NCBI GenBank assembly: GCA_003024985.2
Contig: PXIH01S0011587.1
DNA: 11,402 nt
Strand: one strand, 5' to 3'
DNA from: Euperipatoides rowelli
Lineage: Eukaryota > Onychophora > Udeonychophora > Euonychophora > Peripatopsidae
Shown: positions 1-7,190 of the stretch, in pieces
Layout of the letters: every line of letters starts with the position of its first letter
Position numbering within the stretch: the stretch's first letter is position 1
The notes under the pieces: generated by a model
The model's database searches: none
What the model was told of the DNA's origin: nothing
The model's input: the letters and a program-made list of their open reading frames with translations, nothing else
Translations under genes and position numbers: made by a program

Positions 1-256
1 AGTGAGGTATCAAAAGAAAGCTCTTACCATCTATAAGTCTTAGCACAGGTGAAAAATGACATTCGGCCCATGGTGGGGGGGGGGGGCACTAAACATGTAG
101 GGTTTTTTACTTCAATCTAATTTGAGAGAACGTGTCGACGTAAAAATATGAATGAGGTATCAAATGAAAGCTCTTACCATCTCTAAGTCTCATCACAGGA
201 GAAAAATGACAATCGGCCCATGGTGAGGGCATGAACCATGTAGGGTTTTTGACTAA
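1..256. repeat. Tandem repeat, 150-bp period, about 1.7 copies
   Basis: The block starting at base 1 (gtgaggtatcaaa, then gctcttaccatct) recurs at base 151 with the same order of segments: the aagtct core, an acaggtgaaaaatgac-like segment, cggcccatggtg, and a catgtagggttttt segment. The copies differ by scattered substitutions and by a 12-base G run at 75-86 that only the first copy carries. The second copy fades out near 256, and the array may continue to the left of the window. No coding capacity is evident. Whether it is a satellite fragment or two pieces of a dispersed element cannot be told from two copies. Confidence 0.85.
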
Positions 257-905
257 AATAGTAATAATTAAAAAATGTGCAACCTTTCTTATTAATTTTT
301 TTTTTACTTTCTTAATAATTGTTGATCTACTGAAACAGATATTAATTGAGTAAATATTATTGTTTCTTGTGTTTAATTAAACAATTTCATATTGTATTTT
401 TAGATCAACTGTACATTGAACTTTTAAATATGTTTTTTAAAACATTCACATTTAGATACAAAATAAATTATTAGTAGTGTTAGTATATTTGAGCAAACTC
501 AAGTATACTCTTAACAGTTTTATTTATTGCATTTATTTAATTAAAATATTTATAAATTAGACCGAATTGCAAAGTTTCTATTAAGGAATTCAACTGGGAG
601 GTTAGACTACAATGTTGGACTCTACTTGCAAACATATTGTGGAAAGTTTGGAAGTTCTTCACTATAAACCACCATAATGTTCAGTGTCCAGGTGGTATAA
701 TCATAAACAAGTGTTTCACTTTAGTCAATGAGGGGGGAGGGGGGTCAAGAGACAATGAGCATGGCATACAAATTCTATAACATATATTCCAAGGAGATAG
801 TTCAATCCCAAGGGGGTGCACAATCTCTGCAGGCTGCTGTTTTTTCCATGGTCATTGGGAGAAAGGGTTTCTAAATACAGAATAATGTGTTAAAGTTGTT
901 TCTGT
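257..905. other. AT-rich intronic sequence, no gene seen
   Basis: I see no exon, RNA gene or recognisable element here. The only standout is a G-rich run at 732-744 (six G, one A, six G). The stretch is probably intron of the minus-strand CELF gene or its far downstream sequence, because the last recognised exon lies to the right at 2804-2866. Confidence 0.5.
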
Positions 906-1167
906 GAGAATTTCACCTAGTTATGCTGAAATGAAGGTCCATAGTTGAAAAATCCACCTAGTTAGGGCCAAGGTGGAGGAGGGCCACAGGTGAAAAATCC
1001 ACTTAGTTATAGCTGAGATGGAGGGTTGCAGGTGAAAAATCCACCTAGCTATGACCAAGGTAAACGGTGCAAAATGAAGAATCCACTTAGTTATGGCTGA
1101 GATGGAGGGCCAAATTTGAGAAATCCACCTAGTTATGGCGAGACAGAGGGCCACAGGTGGGAAATCA
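906..1167. repeat. Minisatellite, about six units of 41-45 bp
   Basis: Successive units begin near 906, 947, 992, 1034, 1076, 1118 and 1159, so most are 42 bp long. Each contains a gaaaaatccacctagttat-like core followed by a ggctgagatggagggcca-like half. Units differ from each other at several positions, so the array is not freshly expanded. Because 42 is a multiple of three, one minus-strand frame stays open across the array and reads as a degenerate 14-residue repeat (ITKWIFHLWPSISA-like). That frame begins at GTG, not ATG, and is best explained as a by-product of unit length. Confidence 0.9.
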
Positions 1168-1718
1168 TGTACTTAAGAAGTGTTGGAAAGTGCAATACAG
1201 AAATTCATGAGTATTCAAATGGACTTGAATATTGAAAACTGTATACACTGTGAATACATATAGAATGTAATTGTTTGATTATGTATATCTTTATTAACAT
1301 GTATTAGTTAAAGAGATTTATTGCATATTTTCTGTTTTTTATAATACTATAATTTCCTCTTGTTGTTTAATCATATATTTATGATTTGAATAAGGGTGGG
1401 TGGGGTTTCCAGTGATTGGAAGGGAAGTATACTATTGGTAAACTTCCTAAAAATCTGATGTATGATGGGAAGGCTTGGGTTTATGCTCCATTTTGTTTGT
1501 TGTGTTCGAATATGCTGTATTTGTTATAGTGAAATTAAATCTAATTAATCTTTAGTATAATCATTGTGTGGAGAAATTGACTTACCTAATATGATGCTAT
1601 TTGACAACAGGATAATATTGCAAATTACGCAAGTGGGTTCCAAAAAGAAGAACCACAATTAGAATAAATTACGAATCAATTATGAATAAAAGAAGATATC
1701 AAGTTTGGAGTTAATAAG
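1168..1718. other. AT-rich stretch without recognisable features
   Basis: No exon with usable splice sites, no RNA gene and no repeat with an identifiable partner in this window was seen. Confidence 0.5.
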
Positions 1719-1865
1719 TCTTCAAAGATTAGCCCTGCAGGGCTAGTCAAATAGGAAAGTATCTGACTCGACGCTACAGCGACCAAGCTGGTCGCTTGTT
1801 CAAATCCGAGAAGAGATAATCTCGGATTATACTTTGTACAAGTTTTTTAAATAAAAAAAAATGTC
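1719..1865 (+). mobile_element. tRNA-derived SINE, copy 1
   Basis: This is a short retroposon-like element with an internal RNA polymerase III promoter. An A box fitting TRGYNNARNNG lies at 1744-1754 and a B box (gttcaaatcc, fitting GWTCRAANNC) at 1798-1807. A tail rich in T and then A (ttttttaaataaaaaaaaa) ends the element. The head begins with a perfect 14-bp palindrome, agccctgcagggct, at 1731-1744. Two further perfect stems follow: 7 bp at 1778-1784/1790-1796 and 9 bp at 1803-1811/1820-1828. The A-to-B spacing is about 10 nt longer than in an ordinary tRNA, consistent with a long variable arm as in Ser/Leu-type tRNAs, though the parent tRNA cannot be assigned. The 147-bp block recurs without any difference at 2434-2580, flanks included. 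It is not a functional tRNA gene, because no full cloverleaf with paired acceptor ends is seen. Confidence 0.75.
1744..1807 (+). promoter_or_regulatory. Pol III internal promoter (A and B boxes) of SINE copy 1
   Basis: The A box tagtcaaatag occupies 1744-1754 and the B box gttcaaatcc 1798-1807, both matching consensus at every fixed position. Start-to-start spacing is 54 nt. The same pair occurs at 2459-2469 and 2513-2522 in copy 2. Whether either copy is transcribed is unknown. Confidence 0.65.
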
Positions 1866-2430
1866 CTAATGAATTCATGACTAGTGTCAGTAGCGTGATA
1901 GCGTCTTTATCCCAGAGATGCACCTACCCCCTGCGAGATTTTATCTTTTGCTGACGTCTACAATGGGGTTCTATTTTTTTAAGCAACGTAGAAACTTGCA
2001 AATTTTTATATGTTTCAGTTTAAATTTTCAAATTGATGAATTAAACAAATATTTTTAAGTAAAACTAAACATAAATCAATTAAAAAAAAAATCATTGGTA
2101 AACCACTTTAAGCTAGTTAAGCTGTGAGAAAAAATAAACTATGAGAAGAAAATACATTTAAGTTAGCTTAACTGTGAGTTGAACTGAAATACATTATAAA
2201 CATATAATTTAGAAGTATACAAATTTACTACAAGAAACTCAAAACTCTAAAGGGCTGGGACATCTAACCAACCTACTTTTAATTTTCTAATAATAATAAT
2301 AATATTAATAATGGTGAAATTCTGCCACTGTTGTTGCTATGGAGGAGGATAGCAATGCTGCCAACTTTGACAGACTACAACAATGACATCTTTAACAACA
2401 ACTTAAACAGCTATAACAATAATAATAACA
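1866..2430. other. Unassigned sequence between the two SINE copies
   Basis: This holds a slightly GC-richer patch near 1880-1970, an imperfect pair of about 21 bp at 2108-2128 and 2157-2178 (ttaagctagttaagctgtgag-like, 50 bp apart), and a short TAA microsatellite at 2288-2303. A short frame at 2310-2430 rich in Asn codons runs into the N gap, but it has no splice sites or recognisable domain. Since the stretch is bounded by identical 147-bp blocks and a gap, its placement in the scaffold is uncertain. Confidence 0.5.
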
Positions 2431-2433
2431 NNN
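2431..2433. other. Assembly gap (NNN)
   Basis: Three N characters mark a scaffold join of unknown true length. The second SINE copy starts at the very next base. Confidence 0.98.
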
Positions 2434-2580
2434 TCTTCAAAGATTAGCCCTGCAGGGCTAGTCAAATAGGAAAGTATCTGACTCGACGCTACAGCGACCA
2501 AGCTGGTCGCTTGTTCAAATCCGAGAAGAGATAATCTCGGATTATACTTTGTACAAGTTTTTTAAATAAAAAAAAATGTC
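2434..2580 (+). mobile_element. tRNA-derived SINE, copy 2 (identical to copy 1)
   Basis: This block is base-for-base identical to 1719-1865 at an offset of 715. The identity includes the 12 bases before the palindrome and the five bases after the A-rich tail. It starts exactly at the N gap, so its natural left flank is unknown. Independent SINE insertions would not normally share flanking bases, so a duplicated contig end is the simplest explanation. A true local duplication remains possible. Confidence 0.75.
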
Positions 2581-2803
2581 TGAAGTCTAATTTTTTTTTT
2601 TTAAAAAAAATCACTTTAAATGAAAAAAAAAAATGTTGTGCCACATTACATTTATATTTAATAATAGTTAATGATAGAAATATTAACTTTGTTGGAGAAT
2701 AATTAGGTCAAAGGTCAAGAGTTTTGAATTTTAACTAAATTATTTTCTCAGCTTACTTATAATCATAATTAATGAAATATACTAAAAGAATATCAACCTA
2801 TAC
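2581..2803. other. CELF: Intron sequence downstream of the 63-nt CELF exon
   Basis: On the minus strand this follows the weak donor gtatag at 2798-2803. It is AT-rich with homopolymer runs near 2590-2640. The next expected CELF segment (linker end and third RNA-recognition motif) was not found anywhere between here and base 1. Confidence 0.5.
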
Positions 2804-2866
2804 CGGCATATTGCTGCATCCCTGTGTATGCTTGTTGGAGGGGGTCACCATTAGGAACTCCTTGGG
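2804..2866 (-). CDS. CELF: CELF3/4/5/6-like internal exon, 63 nt (linker before RRM3)
   Basis: CELF (Bruno-like) proteins bind GU-rich RNA and control splicing and translation. Read on the minus strand, this exon encodes QGVPNGDPLQQAYTGMQQYA plus split codons at both ends. The DPLQQAY and QQYA blocks are, from memory, characteristic of the variable linker between RRM2 and RRM3 in CELF3-6. The acceptor is a T-rich tract ending in cag (2867-2869 on the plus strand reads ctg), and the donor is gtatag (2798-2803), which is weak. The exon is 63 nt with phase 1 on both sides, so it can be skipped without a frame change. The joining phase agrees with the upstream exon at 8882-9022. It is too short to be found as an ordinary open frame. 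The group assignment to CELF3-6 rather than CELF1/2 is likely but rests on this linker alone. Confidence 0.85.
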
Positions 2867-3284
2867 CTGAAAAAAGAAAAAAAATGGTTTAGCAATTTTA
2901 AACATATTAATATTAAATCAGATGAAAGGGAAATCTAGTTGGGAAAAAGAAAGCAAAGTCCACTAAGCTAGCATGACTGTAACTTCCTTTCTGAGTGATA
3001 ACTTTAACACAATTAAAATTCAGATATTTGTATAATTGTTAAATGACATCATATACATTCATGAGGGATTGAATTAGATCTTCTTATGTATCACTTAGTA
3101 GCCTACACCAAAAGAGCATGAAAAAGTATGACATAAAACAAATGGCACAAATACATTCTCCCCTTGTTTTATTCTAAGAGAAATTGTATTCTCTTTAGTA
3201 AATATACTAATAACAATGATGACCTCCCTAGTAAGAGTTGGATTGGACACAACTTTATGATCAGTTTTGAACGTTGCAACTTAC

Positions 3285-3293
3285 CACTGCCAG
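3285..3293 (-). other. Candidate 9-nt microexon of the CELF gene (speculative)
   Basis: On the minus strand a tactaaa branch-point-like sequence leads to ataccag, then nine bases (ctggcagtg), then a consensus donor gtaagt (plus-strand acttac at 3279-3284). Nine bases with phase 1 at both ends would keep the CELF frame and add Pro-Gly-Ser. It would also turn the following split codon into Ala, giving an Ala-Gln junction like the vertebrate CELF4 linker as I remember it. Against it, there is no good pyrimidine tract, and gtaagt also occurs by chance elsewhere in this intron (for example at 7650-7655). Confidence 0.2.
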
Positions 3294-3517
3294 CTGGTAT
3301 GATATTTAGTACACATGCCTTGGAGATGATTCACAGGAAATAATGGTTTTGCTCACTTAATTTGGCAGTACAGGTACAGGAGTTCATGTCAGATATGCTT
3401 TTAGAAATGGGATCTCTTGATTTTATCATAAAAATTGTTTCCTAATTTTGCAGTTAAAAATTGAGAAAGATTTTATTACGTAATCAGTAATACAGTAAAC
3501 AAAATTATCAAAGGTTT

Positions 3518-3612
3518 ACCAAGACACCATGGTTGTGTGGTTTCAACCCGGCCAGTGGGTCTTGAGCATATAATATGGTTGAGAGTTCAACCTTGGGTAC
3601 AGCACCAGTGTG
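3518..3612 (+). mobile_element. Decayed tRNA-derived repeat (SINE relic)
   Basis: The segment caagacaccatgg ... ggccagtgggtcttgagcat ... gagttcaaccttgggtac resembles a tRNA-derived SINE head. It has an A-box-like stretch near 3549-3559 and a B-box-like stretch at 3585-3594, followed by a ttgggtac 3' end typical of tRNA-derived sequences. Both boxes are imperfect and the spacing is shorter than in a tRNA, so it is a relic and not a gene. The outer end of the inverted repeat at 4960-5042, and its mirror at 4076-4160, aligns with it over its length, including a shared ccatgg, gtttca and gcatataa. Confidence 0.5.
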
Positions 3613-4075
3613 AAAAATGATAAATTTTCTTTCATAGTGAATATGTACTGGATAATTTTACTAGTTACAGATCTCAAAGAATCGATTGGAAACTCACAGA
3701 ATGCATTTATGGAACTTGACACGAATAATACGAGAATGAGAAAATGCTTAATAGATGAAGTCAAGAAGTGTGACGTTACTTATGTGCAATTATCACAGTG
3801 CATGCAATTTTAAATATTGTATATAATAAAAGGTTGTTTCCCTCATTGGGCTGAAACATATTTAAAAAAAATGATTAAAGGGATTTCTCAAAGTAATTCT
3901 AGAATGGAAACAATATACAGTATGTAAAATGAATCAAAGGTGCTAAAATCCTTTCACCACGGAATTAAGCACATATATGTTTAAAGCATCATCATAAAAA
4001 CTGTGTCCACACTCAATAACTCTATTACTTGTTTAGCTAAATGTTTTTTCAATGTCTATTTTTGCTTTCTCTTCC

Positions 4076-4508
4076 CTACTGCAGGATCAAATTATGACCC
4101 TCTTATATGCAAAAGCGCTCGGTAGCCGGGTATGAAACTGCTTGAGCCATGGTGCGTTGGCGATAAAGATCTTAAACTTATTTGCCTCATTATGATGCCC
4201 ATTATGATGCCCATTTATTTGTTATTTTTAACATAATAATAAATTGTGTTTACACTTCTCATTTGTTAAAGTGAACATTTCAACTGTTGTAAATATAATA
4301 TAATTATATACCTTCAACAGATAAACAAAGCTCTATATTAAAAAGTAAATGTACGTATAATGAAGAATTTGTATTCTTGGGTAGGTCTATATCTTGAATA
4401 ACTGTAATTAAGAAAGGCCTTGGCATGGTATCGGTACTGTATGCTATTATTGCTGCTGAGAGTATAAAGCAACTAACTTGAAACAAAACCTTAAAACAAA
4501 ACAAGCCG
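4076..4508 (-). repeat. Left arm of a large inverted repeat
   Basis: Read on the minus strand, this arm matches 4637-5042 over its whole length, from the ttgttttgttttaagg inner end to the catttgatcc-like outer end. Differences are scattered substitutions and small indels; by eye roughly nine in ten positions agree. A 12-bp tandem duplication (attatgatgccc at 4189-4212) is present only in this arm, so the arms have diverged since they formed. The outer 80 bp resemble the tRNA-like relic at 3518-3612. The spacer between the arms (4509-4636) shows no partner in the window. Confidence 0.9.
4189..4212. repeat. 12-bp tandem duplication inside the left arm
   Basis: The unit attatgatgccc occurs twice without a gap. 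The matching part of the right arm (near 4920-4932) has a single, slightly different copy, so the duplication arose after the arms separated. Confidence 0.9.
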
Positions 4509-4636
4509 ATTTATTAAGTAATAAACCATATGATATTTTTAAAAAAATTTGCAACAGCTTTAAAATTGAATAGATGGGTTGTGAAGCTTTGAGAGGTTTA
4601 AAATAGGCTCCTGTATTGTACCTAAAACATTAAAAA

Positions 4637-5042
4637 CAGCTTGTTTTGTTTTAAGGTTTTGTTTCAAGTTAGTTGCTTTATACTCTCAGCAGCAATAATA
4701 GCATACGGTACCGATACCATGCCGAGGCCATTCTTAATTACAGTTATAGACCTACCCAAGGATACAAATTCTTCATTATATGTACATTTACTTTTTAATA
4801 TAGAGTTTTGTTTATCTGTTGAAGGTATATAATTATATTATATTTACAACAGTTGAAATGTTCATGTTAACAAATGAAAAGTGTAAACACAATTATTATG
4901 TTAAAAATACAAATAAATGGTCATCATAATGAGGCAAATAAGTTTAAGATCTTTATTGCCAAGGCACCATGGCCCAAGCAGTTTCATACCCAGCTATGGA
5001 GCGCTTTTGCATATAAGAGGGTCATAATTTGATCCTTGGTAG
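4637..5042 (+). repeat. Right arm of a large inverted repeat
   Basis: This is the mirror partner of 4076-4508, with about 128 bp between the arms. The arm carries an open frame from 4641 to 4832 that is matched in the left arm (4304-4504, minus strand). Both frames start at TTG, not ATG, and show no known domain. The outer end (4960-5042) resembles a tRNA-derived module: ccatgg, a cagctatggagc A-box-like stretch, and tttgatccttggtag. No convincing target-site duplication is visible outside the arms, so a fold-back transposon and a local inverted duplication are both possible. Confidence 0.9.
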
Positions 5043-5188
5043 CCCCAATACGTAAAATGGCAAATTTATTTCACCGTTAGTACGCACCAGGGTATTTTTC
5101 TCTCTTTAATTATATAGGTATCAATTGTATATATGCAGATTTGGAATTTACCCGGACCTTGAAAGAATGGACTCTGAGATGTTGGACA

Positions 5189-5386
5189 TCAATGGATAGA
5201 TCGGGTAAAATTTCTAGTTTGGGTAAAATAAGAGCATTTAAGGAAAAGATGATCCATATCTTCCTGAAAAGTACAGGAAGCACAAGTCATATCAAAATTA
5301 AGTTTTTCTACAAGACGCTTTATAGTAGATAAAGCTTCATAGAATATCTTAATTGAAAAGGCAATTATATTTGGTGGAGAGGAAGA
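5189..5386 (-). pseudogene. LINE C-terminal segment with CCHC zinc knuckle
   Basis: This is the C-terminal open segment of the same LINE between stops. It contains CASCTFQEDMDHLFLKC, a CX2CX7HX4C knuckle with Cys codons at 5282-5284, 5273-5275 and 5234-5236 and His at 5249-5251. Such knuckles followed by HLF are usual at the C terminus of L1-like elements and help bind nucleic acid. The plus-strand frame at 5141-5332 is only its shadow. Confidence 0.75.
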
Positions 5387-6120
5387 CTAGACTAAATTAG
5401 ATATTAAGTTGTGACCAGCTATTTGTGGAAAGGTGGCCATTTGATGATATAAGTAGTCACAAACGGTTTTGTATTTGATGGTATTAGACATTACACCATG
5501 AGGTAAGTTATCAATGAAATTAATATGAGTTTGATAAGCTTTCCAATGATAGATTTGGTGAGGTAGTTTGGAGGGAGTGTATCAGGGGGAGGGACTACAA
5601 GAGCAATATCATTACTGTTACAAAAGTGTATGAATTGTGTCATAGTGTTGGCTTGTATTGTAGTGATGAATAGAGATAGATCAATAAGTCCTAGGCCATC
5701 CTTGGAGAAATGATAGTAGAGCTTCCTCTTATCAATTTACCCATATTATCCTAGTTAAGATAGAGGTTAATTTGGTGATAAATTGTTTAGTGAAAGCAAA
5801 ATATGGTATATAGAATAATATTTTAGTTATGCATATCATAAGATGATTTTAATATTGTAATATTATAGACAGGTATACAATTTTAGTGATAAGGTAAACT
5901 CTATTACCTCTGTGCAGTAAGTAGTTTTTAATAATAGATCTTGCTTGAGGACTTATGAAGGGATTAGCTAAGGTACTTCTTTGGGGGATTTAGTCCAAGT
6001 AGAGGAATGGCCTTAATTAAGATCTGCTGTATTGATGACAAAACTTTGCATAGATTAATTTTGGTTTCTGTTTCTTGCGAGAAGGACTGTATGATATCAA
6101 GTGTCAGCTCAACTTCTTCA

Positions 6121-6455
6121 AGGTTATTACATATTTAAAAAAAAAAAAAAAAATCCCCAAAAATCCAATGGAACTGCATATTATTTACATATGTACAATA
6201 TATGTATAACATTTTTCTTTACAGGATACAATAGTGATGATCTTGCCATTCAGCCATATAGCATATTTCCATTCAATTGTCCTCGATAACTCCAATTTTA
6301 GTCTGATTAAACATTCCTTGAGTTATCTGAAATGAGAAGAAATCCCTGATGCATACCGATGGTGAAAAAAATACCTCAACATATTCCAGCATCAGGGCTG
6401 CAGCCAACAGCCTAAACTACTTAACCGTCGGAGCTGTTCAGGTCATTACATTTAA
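6121..6455. mobile_element. Insert of about 320 bp nested in the LINE, with target-site duplication
   Basis: The sequence aggttattacatattta at 6121-6137 recurs as aggtcattacattta at 6440-6454, flanking about 300 bp that does not match a LINE. Removing the segment from one duplicate to the other rejoins the LINE in frame: YADDLLVKCND on one side and LEEVELTLDIIQSFSQ on the other. An A run (about 6136-6153) sits next to the left duplicate. The insert carries no recognised domain, A/B boxes or terminal inverted repeats, so its class is unknown. A ttttctttacag acceptor-like site at about 6213-6224 is probably chance. Confidence 0.65.
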
Positions 6456-6509
6456 CAAGCAAATCATCTGCATAAGTACAAATCCTAATTGGGGTGTCAG
6501 CCATGGTGA

Positions 6510-7097
6510 TTATATCCTTGGAAGATTATGTTGAAGGTCATTCAATAAATTATTGACATAACAAGCAAATTGGGTGGAACTCAGGGGAAAGCCTTGAGTG
6601 AGAGCATGTGGAATGAACATTTTTTTTCCATAGAGTCTTGTGCCTATTTTAATAGAAGCCATCTTTGACATGATATAATTAATGATTGAATTGGCTAATG
6701 ATGGTTGGTGTATTTGATTTGTTAGTTTAATGAAATAAGGTAAATTAATGCTATCTTGGGCTTTTCTGAAATCAATGAAAATAGCAAGAGGAGCAATGGT
6801 CTTATTTCCTTTGTAAAATGAGAAAATTTCTCTAAATAATAGTGAGATGGTAAGAATGGATCTGCACTTAAAATCAAACTGACAAGGCATAATAATTGGT
6901 AGAAGCAATTTGGTAAGATTATTGTTCAAAATGGTATTGTAAATCCTAACATCCATGTTTTCAATATTTATGGGGCGAATATGATTAATAGGCATGGTAT
7001 AAGGTAGTTGATGAAGTGGTGTCACAGGTTTAAATTCAGTTTTATCAAAAAGTATTAGTCGATATGGAGTTGGCCAATTAAGTTTGTTAAGCCCCAT
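6510..7097 (-). pseudogene. LINE reverse transcriptase, N-terminal and central part
   Basis: A 195-residue frame covers motifs 1 to B of a non-LTR reverse transcriptase, the enzyme that copies element RNA at the nicked target. Visible are HIRPIN (residues 39-44), QFDFKCRSI (73-81), motif A FIDFRKAQDS (107-116) with the catalytic Asp at 109, and motif B TQGFPLSSTQF (167-177). The family usually has AFDS and RQGCPLS at these places, so AQDS and TQGFPLS are probably decay. The frame stops just after LLNDLQHNLPRI, and the polymerase continues in another frame with YADD at 6463-6474. The initial ATG is most likely accidental, as the upstream part of the polyprotein is missing. Confidence 0.85.
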
Positions 7098-7098
7098 T

Positions 7099-7190
7099 GC
7101 CCTGCAGGGCTAGTTGAGTGGTGAGCATACACTGCTCGTTGCTCCAGTTGAACAGCCTGCCAACGGTTCAAATACGGGAAACCTTCATTC
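7099..7190 (+). mobile_element. tRNA-derived SINE head, related to the 1719/2434 element
   Basis: The element begins with gccctgcagggctag, the same palindromic start as the 147-bp element. A consensus A box (tagttgagtgg, 7111-7121) and B box (gttcaaatac, 7166-7175) follow. Start-to-start spacing is 55 nt, against 54 in the other element, so both share the long-variable-arm layout. Between the boxes the sequences differ, making this a diverged subfamily or a different member of one SINE group. It abuts the 5' end of the LINE relic on the opposite strand. No clear A-rich tail or target-site duplication was found, so the right border is approximate. It is not a functional tRNA. Confidence 0.7.

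Larger units (their letters stand above)
5150..7097 (-). mobile_element. Decayed, 5'-truncated non-LTR retrotransposon (LINE)
   Basis: Minus-strand translation gives, in order, the LINE reverse-transcriptase core (6510-7097), the catalytic YADD box in a different frame (6463-6474), a KDGLGLIDL segment (about 5675-5704), and a CX2CX7HX4C zinc knuckle (5234-5284) ending at a stop at 5189-5191. This order is typical of L1/Tx1-type elements, whose C-terminal knuckle follows the polymerase. No endonuclease domain or first open reading frame is present, so the copy is truncated at its 5' end, close to the tRNA-like element at 7099. Frameshifts and stops show it is inactive. The 3' limit near 5150 is approximate. 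A foreign insert occupies 6121-6455. The clade assignment is tentative because it rests on motif order and not on a phylogeny. Confidence 0.85.

Noticed and set aside
921-1154. 77-codon minus-strand frame as a repeat protein
   Set aside because: It starts at GTG and is fully explained by the 42-bp minisatellite unit.
1737-1815. Functional tRNA gene
   Set aside because: A and B boxes are good, but no paired acceptor ends or clear anticodon stem could be drawn, and the unit ends in a SINE-like tail.
2310-2430. Asn-rich short frame beside the N gap
   Set aside because: It is explained by AAT/AAC-rich simple sequence; no start, splice sites or domain were seen and the placement is uncertain.
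3543-3764. 73-codon minus-strand frame with a signal-peptide-like start
   Set aside because: It starts at TTG, overlaps the tRNA-like relic and shows no domain; hydrophobic stretches are common by chance in AT-rich DNA.
6101-6534. Two plus-strand frames of about 60 codons
   Set aside because: They straddle the borders of the nested insert and the antisense of the LINE; a gene would not respect neither border.
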